From DAIDJM01 sp964250215 (GTDB taxonomy: Bacteria > Pseudomonadota > Alphaproteobacteria > Acetobacterales > Acetobacteraceae), in contig CAXUEX010000160.1 in the NCBI GenBank assembly GCA_964250215.1, positions 1 to 6,208 of the forward strand: a stretch of DNA of 6,208 nucleotides. Direction: 5' to 3'. Under the pieces are notes generated by a model. The model was not told where the DNA came from and did no database searches. It saw nothing but the letters and a program-made list of their open reading frames with translations. The position numbers and the translations under genes are program-made. Positions 1 to 5,042 of the stretch are shown here, piece after piece; the first letter of the stretch is position 1, and every line of letters begins with the position of its first letter.

Positions 1-567
1 CGTTTCTACACACCGGCCTCGCTGCTGGCCGAAATCGAGGAAGCGCTCCCGGTCGCCGCCTACCGGCTGCGCTCGTTGCGCGACATCGATGACGGTTTTT
101 CCACCCGCGTTCCACCCGAAAGACACCCGGAAGGATGTTACGAAATCGAACTGGTCATCGAGAAGATCGACCCGCCCGCCTATGCTAACCAGCTCGTGGT
201 GGCGCCCCAGGCAACAAAACTGGTGGCGTTCTTCGGCGCCATGCTGCTGCAAGCCCACGCAGCCCGTCTCGCCGGGCGGAATGCGTGGCTGGCCGAGACG
301 CAAACTATCCTCGCCGCCCTGCCCCTGCCACCCTTCCGGCAACTGCAACGGCACCTTCCCGATGTTGTCTCTTCGCAAGAATTGCGGCAGGTCATGCGCC
401 CCCTGATCGCGGGCGCGCCGTTCGACGAAGCGTTCTACGTTGCCACCTATCCCGATATCGGCGAAGCCGTGAAGGCGGGCGCGATCGCCTCAGGCCACGA
501 CCACTTTGTCAACAGCGGCTATTTCGAAGGCCGCTTCATCAACACCACTTCGCCGTTGTTCGGATAG
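1..567 (+). CDS. Partial (5' end outside window): methyltransferase-tail / polysaccharide-biosynthesis-type protein
   Basis: The reading frame is open from base 1 to a TAG at 565-567, giving 188 residues of a protein that begins upstream. The first ~60 residues (FYTPASLLAEIEEAL, then PPERHPEGCYEIELVIEKI at about 40-58) resemble the end of SAM-dependent methyltransferase domains I remember from polysaccharide or O-antigen loci. The middle is helical and Ala/Leu-rich. Residues ~141-177 (FDEAFYVATYPDIGEAV...HFVNSGYFEGR) match the short 'FD..WY...YPDV..A...G....HY...G..EGR' module often attached to bacterial glycosyltransferases and other surface-polysaccharide proteins. A role in modifying a cell-surface glycan is inferred; the catalytic part is not visible. 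The gene is convergent with the toxin remnant at 569-704, and the two stop codons are separated by one base. Confidence is high that it is coding and moderate for the family. Confidence 0.72.
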   Translation, partial: RFYTPASLLAEIEEALPVAAYRLRSLRDIDDGFSTRVPPERHPEGCYEIELVIEKIDPPAYANQLVVAPQATKLVAFFGAMLLQAHAARLAGRNAWLAETQTILAALPLPPFRQLQRHLPDVVSSQELRQVMRPLIAGAPFDEAFYVATYPDIGEAVKAGAIASGHDHFVNSGYFEGRFINTTSPLFG

Positions 568-568
568 A

Positions 569-704
569 TCAGCGTTGGTGCGGGCGCAGATCTGAACCGG
601 CGTCCGCCATCAGGCGGTCCCCAGAAATACGGACCGTGATGGACGGGTGCTCGGAAAACGCATCAGACCGATGCGGCAACCGTCACCAAGTCGCCTCGCC
701 TCAC
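569..704 (-). pseudogene. Decayed MazF/PemK-like toxin remnant
   Basis: A GTG at 704-702 overlaps the antitoxin stop by four bases (GTGA), the usual antitoxin-toxin coupling. It reads V(M)-RRGDLVTVAAS-V and then hits TGA at 663-665. RRGDLVTVA is a typical N-terminus of one MazF/PemK-like toxin subgroup. Shifting by one base from position 667, the next frame reads SDAFSEHPSITV and continues to a TGA at 569-571. That piece matches the segment I remember following the '..GKPRPALV.QSD.F' core. The core itself (about 13 codons) is missing, and so is the C-terminal half of a normal ~110-residue toxin. The locus therefore looks like an endoribonuclease toxin inactivated by an internal frame-changing deletion plus 3' truncation at the junction with the upstream convergent gene. 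The family match is from memory; the broken frame is seen directly. Confidence 0.7.
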
Positions 705-991
705 GCCCTCCAGCCATCGGTGTCGGCCAGATCTTCAATCCAGCGCATCACCTCTGCCTCGTCGCTGCTGGCATCCGCGGCGCGTCCGGCCAGCGCACGG
801 GATTGCCGCCGCGCCTCAGCGGCAAAGGCGCGCGCTTGCTGCCGTTCGACATAGGCGCGCATGAAATCGCGCAGCACCTGAGCGGCCGGCTTGTCCTCCG
901 CCTCGGTCGCCGTCTGGAACTCGGCCTTGAGCTTGGGGTCAACGCGGAAATTGAAGCTTTCGTCCTTGGGATGTTGACTGAGCCTAGGCAT
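701..991 (-). CDS. Ribbon-helix-helix antitoxin of a type II toxin-antitoxin locus
   Basis: 96 residues. An N-terminal beta-strand (ESFNFRVD, 11-18) followed by helix ~19-31 and helix ~35-50 (AAQVLRDFMRAYVERQQ) fits a ribbon-helix-helix DNA-binding fold that dimerises on operator DNA. A basic Ala-rich helix follows. The C-terminus (~80-96, EVMRWIEDLADTDGWRA) is acidic and aromatic, as expected of a toxin-binding tail. The start at 989-991 is preceded by GGAAG (997-1001) five bases away. The stop overlaps the GTG of the broken toxin frame, so the normal antitoxin-first order is kept. A palindrome, GCACGTGC, lies 24 bp upstream of the start and may be its operator. With the toxin gone, the antitoxin would be an orphan, possibly kept as a repressor or as protection against related toxins. 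Family call is good; exact subfamily is not. Confidence 0.82.
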   Translation of the reverse strand: MPRLSQHPKDESFNFRVDPKLKAEFQTATEAEDKPAAQVLRDFMRAYVERQQARAFAAEARRQSRALAGRAADASSDEAEVMRWIEDLADTDGWRA

Positions 992-1010
992 CCACGCTTC
1001 CGGTGAGATT

Positions 1011-1023
1011 ATTATGCACGTGC
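1011..1023 (-). promoter_or_regulatory. Possible antitoxin promoter -10 and operator palindrome
   Basis: Reading the minus strand, CATAAT (1016-1011) matches five of six bases of a sigma-70 -10 box and sits about 20 bp before the antitoxin start. It abuts and shares a base with an eight-base perfect palindrome, GCACGTGC (1016-1023). Ribbon-helix-helix antitoxins commonly repress their own promoter through short palindromes, so position and symmetry fit autoregulation. No convincing -35 box is visible at 16-18 bp, and an 8-bp palindrome can arise by chance in GC-rich DNA. Confidence 0.28.
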
Positions 1024-1123
1024 TTACTGGCGTAGGGTGTTGATCCTTTCAAGGCCGCCGTCTCGCTGAACACCGCGTTTCCGCTGTAGTCCTGTTCAGC
1101 TCCAGCCGATTTTTTACCGCCCG

Positions 1124-2041
1124 CTAAACCGCCACTGCCGCATCGCGCCCCGAAATCTCCCTCGCCGCCAAGCTCCGAATCCCAACCGCCGAAGACCGGC
1201 GACCGATATTCAGCGTCATGCAATACGCCCCGCCGCCGGAAAGAATGAACGGGTCCAAATCCACATCCCGCACCACATAGCCGCGATCCTCCAGCATCGC
1301 CCGCACATGCGCCGGCGCCCGCGCCATCACCACTTCCTGTCCGATATTCACCGCGTTCACGCAGAACGCCGCCGCATCGGCCTCGCTTGCCACCAATCGT
1401 TGTTTTGGCGAAACATGCGCCTCGATGCGCGCCAGTGCTTCGGGCGTAAAGGCCGGCGGATAATACAGCACCTCGCCGCCCGAAAGCGGACAGAAGCACG
1501 TATCCAGATGATAGAATTGCGGCGTCGCCAGCTCCAGCGCCACCACATCCTGCCCGAAAAACGCCGCCACCGCGTCCGCCGCGCGCCGCACCGAGCGCTG
1601 GCCGTAGCCGCACCAGAAATGCCGCCGCGTCGCATCCCAGATCGCGTCGCCGGCGCCCTCCTGAAAACAGCCCTCCGGAAAGATCGAAACCTCTTGCAGC
1701 AGACCGCGCGCCTGATATTCCTGCAGCGCGAGCAGATACGGCTGCTCCTCGCCCCGCCGCTCGGCGCACGCAAACCGCGCCACGATCGCGCGGCCATCCA
1801 GCACCACGGCCGCATTGGCCGGAAACACCATGTCCGGCTGGCCCGGCACGCCCGGAACCACCTCCACGTCTGCCCCGGCCCGGCGCAGCGCCGCCGCCAA
1901 GGCCTCGAACCCGGCGCGCGCGGCGCGGCCCTGCCCCTCGGGATCGGCCGCCCACGCGCCCGGCCGCATCCATGGGTTGATCACGTAATGCACATCGAAA
2001 TGCGCCGGATCGACGAGCAGCAGCAGCGGTTTCGGGCGCAT
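1124..2041 (-). CDS. Amidinotransferase / dimethylarginine dimethylaminohydrolase (DDAH)-type guanidino hydrolase
   Basis: 305 residues, typical for the family. The pentein-fold guanidino-modifying superfamily (DDAH, arginine deiminase, arginine dihydrolase) is indicated by FDVHYVINPWM (15-25), DMVFPANAAVV (70-80), the acidic segment FQEGAGD (126-132), the catalytic-His motif FYHLDTCFCPL (His178, Asp180) and the C-terminal nucleophile region LSGGGAYCMTLNI (Cys274). Enzymes of this fold form a covalent thiouronium intermediate on the Cys and release an amine or ammonia from arginine-like substrates, giving citrulline or ornithine. All expected catalytic residues appear intact. The ATG at 2039-2041 has GAGG about nine bases upstream. 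It is a cytosolic single-gene unit, divergent from the DUF1003 gene. Whether the substrate is methylarginine or free arginine cannot be decided here. Long antisense frames over it are shadows. Confidence 0.88.
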   Translation of the reverse strand: MRPKPLLLLVDPAHFDVHYVINPWMRPGAWAADPEGQGRAARAGFEALAAALRRAGADVEVVPGVPGQPDMVFPANAAVVLDGRAIVARFACAERRGEEQPYLLALQEYQARGLLQEVSIFPEGCFQEGAGDAIWDATRRHFWCGYGQRSVRRAADAVAAFFGQDVVALELATPQFYHLDTCFCPLSGGEVLYYPPAFTPEALARIEAHVSPKQRLVASEADAAAFCVNAVNIGQEVVMARAPAHVRAMLEDRGYVVRDVDLDPFILSGGGAYCMTLNIGRRSSAVGIRSLAAREISGRDAAVAV

Positions 2042-2251
2042 CGGGAACCTCGTTCGGGGCCACCCCGGCGCTGCCAGGGCACGGATTTCGGGATCGCGCG
2101 ACAGATCGGCTCGAGCGCGGCGTTCACCTGCATCTAGCGTCTGTAACGGAGTCCGTCATCCGTCGCGCCGGAAAGGCAGCCGAGCCAGCCACGCTGGGCT
2201 TCCGGGCGGCCACATACGCAACCCGAGGCCCTCCCCACTCGCTTTTCCGGG
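2042..2251. other. Divergent intergenic region with a small palindrome
   Basis: This 210-bp gap separates the DDAH-type gene (-) from the DUF1003 gene (+) and should hold both promoters. I found no convincing sigma-70 box pair, no RNA gene and no supported small ORF. The one clear symmetry is ACGGA-G-TCCGT at 2146-2156, an 11-bp perfect palindrome around a central base near the middle of the gap. It could be an operator, but nothing ties it to a regulator. Confidence 0.4.
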
Positions 2252-2773
2252 ATGTCTGACCAGAGTAGCGCCCCCGAAGCCATCCGCCAGAACATCCGCC
2301 GCATCATCGAGATGGAGGAGGCGTCGATCAACGGGCGCAGCTTCACCGAGCGTCTGGCCGAAGCGGTGGGCGGCTTCATCGGCACCGGCCCGTTCGTGGC
2401 GTTGCACGTGATCGGCGCGCTGATCTGGGTCGGGATGAACCTGCGCGCCTTCGGCGGTCCGCGCTTCGATCCCTACCCGTTCAACTTCCTCTCCAGCATG
2501 GCCTCCATCGAGGGCGTGGTCCTCACCGGCCTCGTGCTGATGAAGCAGCGCCGCATGTCCCGCCTGTCCGACCGGCGCGAACACCTCGATTTGCAGGTGA
2601 ACCTGCTGGCCGAGCGCGAAATATCGCTGCTTATCCAGATGGTGGACCGGCTGGGCGCACGCGTGGGCGTGGAAGAGGGATCGCCCGAGGCCATGGATCT
2701 GAGCCGAACCTCCACCACGACGCACATTGTGGAAGAGCTGCACCGGCATTTCCCGGACGAGCCGGACAAATAA
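2252..2773 (+). CDS. DUF1003 family inner-membrane protein
   Basis: 173 residues, within the usual DUF1003 range. An N-terminal cytosolic helix (~8-40) is followed by two membrane segments, ~40-63 (GGFIGTGPFVALHVIGALIW) and ~77-97 (FNFLSSMASIEGVVLTGLVL). Between them is the family signature FDPYPFNFLSSMASIEG (72-88). After the second segment comes the conserved charged stretch MKQRRMSRLSDRREHLDLQV and then a helix NLLAEREISLLIQMVDRL. These features are characteristic of DUF1003; the biochemical function of the family is unknown to me. The ATG at 2252-2254 has only a weak Shine-Dalgarno upstream, but it starts the expected N-terminus and no better in-frame start is visible. The gene ends convergently against a small membrane-protein gene, with 21 bp between the stop codons and no obvious terminator. 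Confidence 0.9.
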   Translation: MSDQSSAPEAIRQNIRRIIEMEEASINGRSFTERLAEAVGGFIGTGPFVALHVIGALIWVGMNLRAFGGPRFDPYPFNFLSSMASIEGVVLTGLVLMKQRRMSRLSDRREHLDLQVNLLAEREISLLIQMVDRLGARVGVEEGSPEAMDLSRTSTTTHIVEELHRHFPDEPDK

Positions 2774-2794
2774 GACGGAGAGAAGAACAGCCCC

Positions 2795-2980
2795 TCAGCG
2801 CACCGGCGCGCAGTTCGTGCGCCCCTGCATCACGCAATCCTGGACGCCCGAGGCGCCGCCGATCTCCCGCGCTACCAGCACGCTCGCCACCACCAGCACC
2901 AACAAGAGCACGGCGGCAACCACGGTTGGGCTGATCCTGCGCGGCGGTAGCGTGGGCGGATCGGTGGGGGGCGGGGCCAT
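2795..2980 (-). CDS. Small single-pass membrane protein, function unknown
   Basis: 61 residues from the ATG at 2978-2980. A proline-rich N-terminus (MAPPPTDPPTLPPRR) leads into one strong hydrophobic helix (~19-37, TVVAAVLLLVLVVASVLVA). A short polar tail contains two cysteines, QDCVMQGRTNCAPVR (Cys49, Cys57). The PRR before the helix predicts N-in topology, putting the tail in the periplasm where the cysteines could pair. I recall similar 'QDCVM.GR.NCAP' tails in small alphaproteobacterial hypothetical proteins but cannot assign a function. The frame extends upstream without a stop, but the N-terminal part of that extension lacks protein-like character. It lies 41 bp downstream of a 49-codon gene on the same strand, suggesting a two-gene unit. 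The Shine-Dalgarno (GGCGAG) is weak. Confidence 0.62.
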   Translation of the reverse strand: MAPPPTDPPTLPPRRISPTVVAAVLLLVLVVASVLVAREIGGASGVQDCVMQGRTNCAPVR

Positions 2981-3021
2981 GAACTCGCCAACGCCCGCGG
3001 CCGGCCGCCGGTTCGGGATTG

Positions 3022-3171
3022 CTATGCCGGGTCGGGATCCGGCACCGGCTTTGGCTTGCGCCCTAGCCGTTCCAGCTTCGCCTTGGCTTGGCGGTCCGTC
3101 TCGCTCAGAGGCACCGGTTCGGCCGGCGCCACGCCCGGCGGCACCGCGTCGCCCGGATCGATCTCTCGCAT
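3022..3171 (-). CDS. 49-residue hydrophilic small protein, function unknown
   Basis: ATG at 3169-3171 to TAG at 3022-3024. The start is preceded by a perfect AGGAGG (3177-3182) with a five-base spacer, the strongest Shine-Dalgarno in the window. The product begins MREIDPGDAVPPGVAP, continues with a charged helical part (SETDRQAKAKLERLGRKPKP) and ends VPDPDPA. It has no membrane segment or signal peptide and looks like a short cytosolic protein with disordered Pro-rich ends around one helix. It is followed after 41 bp by the 61-residue membrane protein gene and is divergent from the 331-residue protein gene. Codon use is GC-rich like its neighbours. No family is recognised. Support comes from the ribosome-binding site and its placement; it is too short for statistics. 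Confidence 0.6.
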   Translation of the reverse strand: MREIDPGDAVPPGVAPAEPVPLSETDRQAKAKLERLGRKPKPVPDPDPA

Positions 3172-3176
3172 CGCAC

Positions 3177-3182
3177 CCTCCT
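3177..3182 (-). promoter_or_regulatory. Strong Shine-Dalgarno site for the 49-codon gene
   Basis: AGGAGG on the minus strand, five bases before the ATG at 3171. It fully matches the anti-Shine-Dalgarno core and is the main reason to accept the short downstream frame as a real gene. Confidence 0.6.
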
Positions 3183-3273
3183 GCTTCCACGCTACCCCTG
3201 AAAGCGCAGCCGCCGGGGCCGGGGTTTCCGCGGCGCTTTACGGCCCCCGCGTAATCGTTAAGCTCCCGCATCC

Positions 3274-4269
3274 ATGTCCGACCCGCCGCCCCCGCAAGCT
3301 CCGTGGTACCCGCGCCTTGCCCGGTTCTGGCCCGCCATCGCGGTGGCGCTCGGCGCGCTCGCCGTGCTGTTCGTGGTGCGCCCGTTCGCGCCGCCGCAGC
3401 CGGAGCGCGAGGTGTGGCAGGAATGGAACGAAGCCATCGGCCGGCTCGGCATGGTGCCCGTCTATCCACCACGCGAGGATCTCTATGTCGGCGACGTGCT
3501 GGTCGTGCTCGGCGCCGGCCCGACGGAAGCACCCGGGCAGCGCCGCCTGGGCAACGCCGTCTCCGTCGGCCACCTCGATCTGCGCCCGCAGATCGCGGCC
3601 CACGAAGCCCACCACCTGAACCTCGATATCGATACGCCTGCCGCCGGCAGGCCCGGCGCGGTCCATGCCGGCCTGATCGCCTTTCCCGGCATCAGCGTGA
3701 CCCACGCGCGGCGCGCATCCTCTTCACTCGGCGCCAGGCTGTTCGGCTGGAGCGCGGCCAGCGAACAGAACAGCAGCGACAAGGTGAGCATCCCCGTCGC
3801 CTACAGTTACGGCATCGATCCGTACGACGGTCTGGCCGCGTTGAGCGCCTTCTGCCACCAGACCGCCACCGCGCGCTTTTGCAATAACGCTTTCCTGCAC
3901 CGGCTGCTGGGCCGCGCCGGGTTTGCCGATGCCGAGGCTGCAAAGGGCGGCAAGTTCCTGTTTCCGGTCACGATCGAACTCGTCACCCGCGTGTATCTCA
4001 CAAAGACGCTCGAACAGCAGCGCGTGCTGCAGGGATCGGGCGCCGCCGCGATCGCGACGGCAGGCTCGCCACCGCCCGCGCCCGCCTCCGGCACAGGCCC
4101 GGTGCAGCAACAAACGCTGCAAGCATCGGCCGCGGTACCCGGCCAGCACACCGATCTTTCCCTGGTGCGCGCCGACGATTCCGAGCTAACCTTGCATCAA
4201 ACCTACGACCACCCGCTGGTCTTCGGTTACCGACTCGTTGCCATCGCGCCCATGGAGACAAGCCAATGA
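3274..4269 (+). CDS. Membrane-anchored protein of unknown function (331 aa)
   Basis: The N-terminus is proline-rich (MSDPPPPQAPWYPRLARFW), then one hydrophobic helix at ~19-36 (WPAIAVALGALAVLFVVRPF) acts as a signal anchor. The rest (~40-331) is soluble and probably periplasmic. Recognisable stretches are WQEWNEAIGRLGMVPVYPPR followed by EDLYVGDVLVVLG (~48-80), SIPVAYSYGIDPYDGLAALS, a two-cysteine part SAFCHQTATARFCNNAF, and a low-complexity Pro/Ala linker at ~264-275 before a C-terminal piece rich in Thr, Gln and Ser. It contains H110-EAH-H114, which formally fits HExxH, but nothing else supports a metalloprotease. I have a vague memory of conserved alphaproteobacterial hypotheticals with the PPREDLYVGD segment. 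The stop overlaps the start of the next gene (ATGA), implying co-translation. No clear Shine-Dalgarno precedes the ATG; later starts would lose the membrane anchor. Confidence 0.78.
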   Translation: MSDPPPPQAPWYPRLARFWPAIAVALGALAVLFVVRPFAPPQPEREVWQEWNEAIGRLGMVPVYPPREDLYVGDVLVVLGAGPTEAPGQRRLGNAVSVGHLDLRPQIAAHEAHHLNLDIDTPAAGRPGAVHAGLIAFPGISVTHARRASSSLGARLFGWSAASEQNSSDKVSIPVAYSYGIDPYDGLAALSAFCHQTATARFCNNAFLHRLLGRAGFADAEAAKGGKFLFPVTIELVTRVYLTKTLEQQRVLQGSGAAAIATAGSPPPAPASGTGPVQQQTLQASAAVPGQHTDLSLVRADDSELTLHQTYDHPLVFGYRLVAIAPMETSQ

Positions 4270-4532
4270 TCGCCGTTCTGCCCGCCGCCCTCGGCCTGCT
4301 GGCGATGCCGTCGCTGAGCCAGGCCCTGCCACCGAAGCCGCTGCCGATGCTGGCTCAGGCGGCGCCCGGCGGCACGGCGCCCAATCCCGATCCAACGCTG
4401 GATACGCAGGCGCCGTCCCAGGTGCCCCCGGCCGTGGGTGCGGTTCCGCCCATGGACGAGGGCGACGCTGGCGGTTCGGCGCCACCCGCACCGCCGCCGT
4501 CCTCCGGCACCGCCGGCTCGCCCCCGCCCTGA
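4266..4532 (+). CDS. Exported proline/alanine-rich small protein
   Basis: 88 residues; ATG at 4266-4268 overlaps the TGA of the preceding gene in an ATGA junction, so it is probably translated by coupling. The first ~20 residues (MIAVLPAALGLLAMPSLSQA) look like a signal peptide, although the positively charged n-region is missing, with likely cleavage after SQA. The rest is low-complexity and rich in Pro, Ala, Gly and Asp (MLAQAAPGGTAPNPDP, then PPAPPPSSGTAGSPPP), has no cysteine and is presumably disordered in the periplasm. It may be a partner or accessory of the upstream anchored protein; that is inference from gene order only. Low-complexity frames can open by chance at this GC content, but the start overlap and N-terminal hydrophobic segment support a real gene. 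Confidence 0.6.
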   Translation: MIAVLPAALGLLAMPSLSQALPPKPLPMLAQAAPGGTAPNPDPTLDTQAPSQVPPAVGAVPPMDEGDAGGSAPPAPPPSSGTAGSPPP

Positions 4533-4544
4533 GACGCCGACGGA

Positions 4545-4570
4545 AAGGCCGATCAGCCTTGGCCGATCAG
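4545..4570. terminator. Possible bidirectional terminator between convergent genes
   Basis: GGCCGATCAG occurs twice (4547-4556 and 4561-4570) separated by CCTT. The same bases can fold as AAGGC/GCCTT (4545-4549 with 4556-4560) or as GATCAGCC/GGCCGATC (4551-4558 with 4561-4568, one mismatch). The position between two converging stop codons fits a shared terminator, but there is no T-tract on either side and the right copy overlaps the stop of the secreted-protein gene. Confidence 0.3.
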
Positions 4571-4824
4571 AACCGGATCCAAACCCCGTTGCGCCAATAG
4601 CCACGGCCCGGGTGCTCGCGCCACGTGTAACGCTGGCCCGGCCCCCAGCGCCAATTGTTCGGATGCACCACCACGCCATACGACGGCTGGTAGGCGTAGG
4701 GCTGGCGCACATGCCAGCACACGCCCTCCCGGTTGCAGACGATCGCCGCCGATGCCGAGGCCATCGCGCCGAACATAACTGCGCAGCTCAAACCAGCCGC
4801 CGCAACCTTTGTGGATAGGCGCAT
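4567..4824 (-). CDS. Small secreted two-cysteine protein, function unknown
   Basis: 85 residues from the ATG at 4822-4824. Residues 1-26 are a classical signal peptide (MRLSTKVAAAGL...ASASA) with cleavage before AIVCN. The mature ~59-residue protein has two cysteines close together (Cys30, Cys36 in CNREGVCW) and is very rich in Trp, Tyr, Arg and Gly, with the ending WREHPGRGYWRNGVWIRF. I recall small alphaproteobacterial periplasmic proteins with a similar 'VVVHP..W.W' core and 'GRGYWRNGVW' tail, all uncharacterised. Likely periplasmic with one disulfide. An upstream in-frame ATG (4849-4851) would add nine residues, but the chosen start puts a normal n-region (MRLSTK) before the hydrophobic core and has AGAAGG about ten bases upstream. 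It lies 91 bp downstream of tRNA-Lys on the same strand. Confidence 0.75.
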   Translation of the reverse strand: MRLSTKVAAAGLSCAVMFGAMASASAAIVCNREGVCWHVRQPYAYQPSYGVVVHPNNWRWGPGQRYTWREHPGRGYWRNGVWIRF

Positions 4825-4915
4825 GAACTTCACCCTTCTGCCATGAAACACGGAAACGAGATGGCCGCCGGATGGTTCGCACGAACTCCACGTGGCAACC
4901 AGCGAAATCGGAGGT

Positions 4916-4991
4916 TGGTGAGCTCGGTGGGAATCGAACCCACGACCCCATGATTAAAAGTCACGTGCTCTACCGACTGAGCTACGAGCTC
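4916..4991 (-). tRNA. tRNA-Lys, anticodon TTT
   Basis: A complete cloverleaf can be drawn on the minus strand. Acceptor GAGCTCG (4991-4985) pairs with CGAGCTC (4926-4920). The D arm is GCTC-AGTCGGTA-GAGC, the anticodon arm CGTGA-CTTTTAA-TCATG with TTT at positions 34-36 (about 4958-4956), the variable region GGGTC, and the T arm GTGGG-TTCGATT-CCCAC. The discriminator base is A and CCA is encoded, 76 nt in all. The anticodon stem has one G-U pair. It decodes AAA/AAG lysine codons. Confidence 0.97.
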
Positions 4992-5001
4992 CCCAGGCCG
5001 C

Positions 5002-5031
5002 TCTACAAGGCCAGCGCGGCCAGGGGGTCAA
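5002..5031 (-). promoter_or_regulatory. Probable tRNA-Lys promoter
   Basis: On the minus strand, TTGACC (5031-5026) and TGTAGA (5007-5002) form -35/-10 boxes with an 18-bp spacer. They lie in the short gap after the SDR stop codon, and the -10 ends 10 bp before the mature tRNA 5' end, a usual distance for a bacterial tRNA promoter. The -35 overlaps a GGGG/CCCC stem (5023-5026 with 5033-5036) that might help end SDR transcription. Confidence 0.5.
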
Positions 5032-5042
5032 GCCCCGCCGCC

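Noticed and set aside
984..2063. 359-residue minus-strand ORF overlapping the DDAH-type gene
   Set aside because: Same-strand shadow in another frame; low-complexity Gly/Ala/Arg composition, no family motif, and it overlaps a frame with a full set of catalytic residues.
2042..2133. Possible upstream ORF (MQVNAALEP...) before the DDAH-type gene
   Set aside because: No Shine-Dalgarno of note, runs on into an out-of-frame shadow of the downstream gene, and no recognisable features.
1307..2137. 276-residue plus-strand ORF antisense to the DDAH-type gene
   Set aside because: Arg/His-rich composition typical of GC-rich antisense shadows; no domain recognised.
2795..3532. 245-residue minus-strand ORF
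   Set aside because: Only its last 61 codons (from ATG 2980) look protein-like; the upstream part is Arg/Pro-rich, overlaps the 49-codon gene in another frame and runs antisense into the 331-residue gene.
4875..4886. GTTCG-CA-CGAAC inverted repeat downstream of tRNA-Lys
   Set aside because: Only a five-base stem, too small a loop and no T-tract; not enough for a terminator call.
4916..4991. tRNA-Lys as a phage or island attachment site
   Set aside because: No repeat of the tRNA 3' end elsewhere in the window and no integrase nearby.
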